7,748 bases of DNA from positions 1-7,748 of the forward strand of contig JAGLNZ010000282.1 of NCBI GenBank assembly GCA_023139225.1, given 5' to 3'. The position numbers were made by a program, and so were the translations under genes. The notes beneath the pieces are model-generated. The model saw only the letters and a list, made by a program, of their open reading frames with translations. It ran no database searches and had not been told where the DNA came from. Each line of letters starts with the position of its first letter. Within the stretch, counting starts at the first letter, position 1. Shown here one piece after another: positions 6,443 to 7,748 of the stretch. This stretch comes from Desulfobacula sp. Its GTDB lineage: Bacteria; Desulfobacterota; Desulfobacteria; Desulfobacterales; Desulfobacteraceae.

Positions 6443-7698
6443 TTTTTTTTTTTGGCGTCCACCCCGTATTTTTTTTTGTTGGAATTAAGTTTTAAAGCAG
6501 TGAATAACCCCTTGTCTTTTATGGTATACATCATGAGTTTTTTCTTGTTCATGCTGAAAAATTTTTTGCCGTATCTGGCAAGCTTATCCGGATCAATCTC
6601 AAATCCGAGCCCGGGGTCATAGGTTGGATGAAGAATGCCTTTGTCATGATAAAAAGGTTTTTTTAAGATCCCATCCCGTTTTTCAATGGTCCATGAAGGC
6701 GGGTTGATGGGGTATTCCAAAGGTTTTGTACCATTGAACCCGCTTGCTAAAAGAACCTGGAGATTGACGGCAAACCCGATGCCGTTTGTCCAGGTATGGG
6801 GTGTGAATTTTAAGTGATGCTTTCTGCAATGATCCGCCACTTCAAGGGCATGTTGAATCCCGCCGGTCATAATGGCATCCGGTTGAAAAATATCATAACA
6901 TTTTTTTTCAATCATGAATTTAAGTTCACTGATCCCATTGGTATGGATTTCACCGCCGGTGACGGGAATTTTGCTGTATCTTGTCAGCTCGGCAAGGCTT
7001 TCATAATCATCCATGGGAAGGGGTTCTTCAAGCCAGGCAATATCCATGTCAGCACAGGCATCGGCAAAATATTTGGCGCGCTTAAGATCCCATAAAGGGG
7101 CATCATTGATAATGGTCACCCGCCATCCCTGGTTGGCATCCACCCCAATAGTCATCTTGTCACCCACTGCATCCGCAACCGCCTTGACATGGCTGATGTC
7201 TTTTTCAACATCAAATTCATGGACCCGTATTTTTATGGTTTTAAATCCTTCTTCATATCTTTTTTTGGCTTCAAAAACCCTTGAGTCTTCATCTTTGATT
7301 TCACCGGTGGAAGCATAGAGTTCGACAGGTTCCCTCCTTCCGCCCAGAAGTTCAAATACGGGTTTGTCTTCAAGTTTACCCCGTATATCCCAGAATGCCG
7401 GTTCAATCCAGTTTGCCCGGACACCCAGATAACCAACTTCCCGGAGCCGTTGAAGCATTAAATCAATATCAGTGGCATCATGACCCAGAAGATAGGGAGC
7501 GATTAAATACCCGAGTCCCAGTCTTTCCGAAGCAATGGCAGGGCCTGCGGAATAACCTTCTACTCCATCCTCTGTAATAATTTTTATAAGGTCAAACCGG
7601 TTGTCAGTGGCCGGATATCCTGGAATCCAGCTTGGATAAAAGGGTTTGTCCAAGGGGATTCTGACATGATACAATTCAATACATGATATCTTACTCAT
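6439..7698 (-). CDS. Enolase-superfamily enzyme, mandelate racemase/muconate lactonizing type
   Basis: This 419-residue protein has the N-terminal capping domain (about 1-125, ending FELLGGRREPVELYAST) and the C-terminal barrel. Metal ligands are visible as D187 in IGVDANQGW, the glutamates of WLEEPLP (E224/E225) and E250 in VTGGE. On the second barrel strand there is K156-x-R158 (TIKIRV), not the common KxK. An Asp-His pair follows, D274 in QPDAI and H301 in TPHTW, then E328 in KPLEYP. These residues predict metal-assisted proton abstraction next to a carboxylate, as in acid-sugar dehydratases, racemases and epimerases. The substrate cannot be read from sequence, and no transporter or sugar-pathway neighbour helps. 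The last ~45 residues (375-419) are lysine-rich, beyond the usual end of the family. The ATG at 7698 follows AGGA at 6 bp. Orthology to a named enzyme is not claimed. Confidence 0.93.
   Translation of the reverse strand: MSKISCIELYHVRIPLDKPFYPSWIPGYPATDNRFDLIKIITEDGVEGYSAGPAIASERLGLGYLIAPYLLGHDATDIDLMLQRLREVGYLGVRANWIEPAFWDIRGKLEDKPVFELLGGRREPVELYASTGEIKDEDSRVFEAKKRYEEGFKTIKIRVHEFDVEKDISHVKAVADAVGDKMTIGVDANQGWRVTIINDAPLWDLKRAKYFADACADMDIAWLEEPLPMDDYESLAELTRYSKIPVTGGEIHTNGISELKFMIEKKCYDIFQPDAIMTGGIQHALEVADHCRKHHLKFTPHTWTNGIGFAVNLQVLLASGFNGTKPLEYPINPPSWTIEKRDGILKKPFYHDKGILHPTYDPGLGFEIDPDKLARYGKKFFSMNKKKLMMYTIKDKGLFTALKLNSNKKKYGVDAKKKN
6443..6477. other. Paired T tracts at the convergent gene ends
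   Basis: An 11-T run (6443-6453) begins right after the flavoprotein stop codon, and a 9-T run ends at 6477. On the minus strand both encode lysine codons of the enolase-family tail. They could act as the U-tract of a plus-strand terminator, but the only stem seen is GACG (6432-6435) with CGTC (6456-6459) across a long loop, too weak to call. Runs of this length are also prone to slippage and sequencing error. Confidence 0.4.
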
Positions 7699-7748
7699 GG
7701 GTTTTCCTAAAATTCAGGTGTTAATCAATTTGGGTTATCGACCTAGTC
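7699..7748 (-). promoter_or_regulatory. Leader of the enolase-superfamily gene
   Basis: These 50 bases precede the ATG at 7698 and hold its ribosome binding site (AGGA, 7708-7705). A TTGATT on the minus strand could be a -35 element, but no convincing -10 follows at the right distance. The promoter is probably outside the window, or the gene is read from one upstream. Confidence 0.35.

Noticed and set aside
6432..6459. Intrinsic terminator for the plus-strand unit
   Set aside because: Long T runs are present, but the only stem is 4 bp across a long loop, and the T runs fit as lysine codons of the opposite gene.

Overview
The window looks like chromosomal DNA from an AT-rich, anaerobic Gram-negative bacterium. 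The best guess is a sulfate-reducer-type deltaproteobacterium (Desulfobacterota, Desulfobacteraceae-like). This rests on protein style: multi-PAS/GAF HisKA_2 kinases, a receiver with a CANCK...FSHSMCPTC tail, a PAS domain with a CxxCP cluster, and a small iron-sulfur-flavoprotein-type reductase. No marker gene is present, so the taxonomy is inference.

Left half (1-4972, minus strand): a three-gene signalling operon, read right to left. First is a 933-residue membrane sensor kinase with signal peptide, periplasmic amino-acid-binding-type (SBP_bac_3) domain, one membrane helix, PAS, GAF, PAS, HisKA_2 and HATPase. Next is a short response regulator, a receiver plus a cysteine-rich tail with no DNA-binding domain. 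Last is a second HisKA_2 kinase with a Cache-like extracellular domain and a cysteine-bearing PAS domain; it runs off the left edge just after its H-box, so its ATPase domain is outside the window. This last gene appears to start at TTG. The two kinases have nearly identical H-boxes, so both probably phosphorylate the single regulator: two external inputs converging on one output protein.

Middle (4973-5161): a divergent AT-rich intergenic region with a perfect 12-bp palindrome. Its two half-sites resemble -10 boxes facing opposite ways, so the kinase operon and the rightward genes may share a promoter region.

Right half: a two-gene plus-strand unit (5162-6442) encodes an exported FKBP-type peptidyl-prolyl isomerase (Mip/FkpA-like) and, 6 bp later, a cytoplasmic flavodoxin-fold reductase with a compact CX2CX2CX5C motif. 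Convergent to it, and sharing a TTAA that holds both stop codons, is a minus-strand enolase-superfamily enzyme (mandelate racemase/muconate lactonizing type, 6439-7698) with a lysine-rich C-terminal extension. Its leader occupies the right edge. No RNA genes, mobile elements, CRISPR arrays or convincing intrinsic terminators were seen. Coding density is high, and no gene-free stretch exceeds 300 bases.
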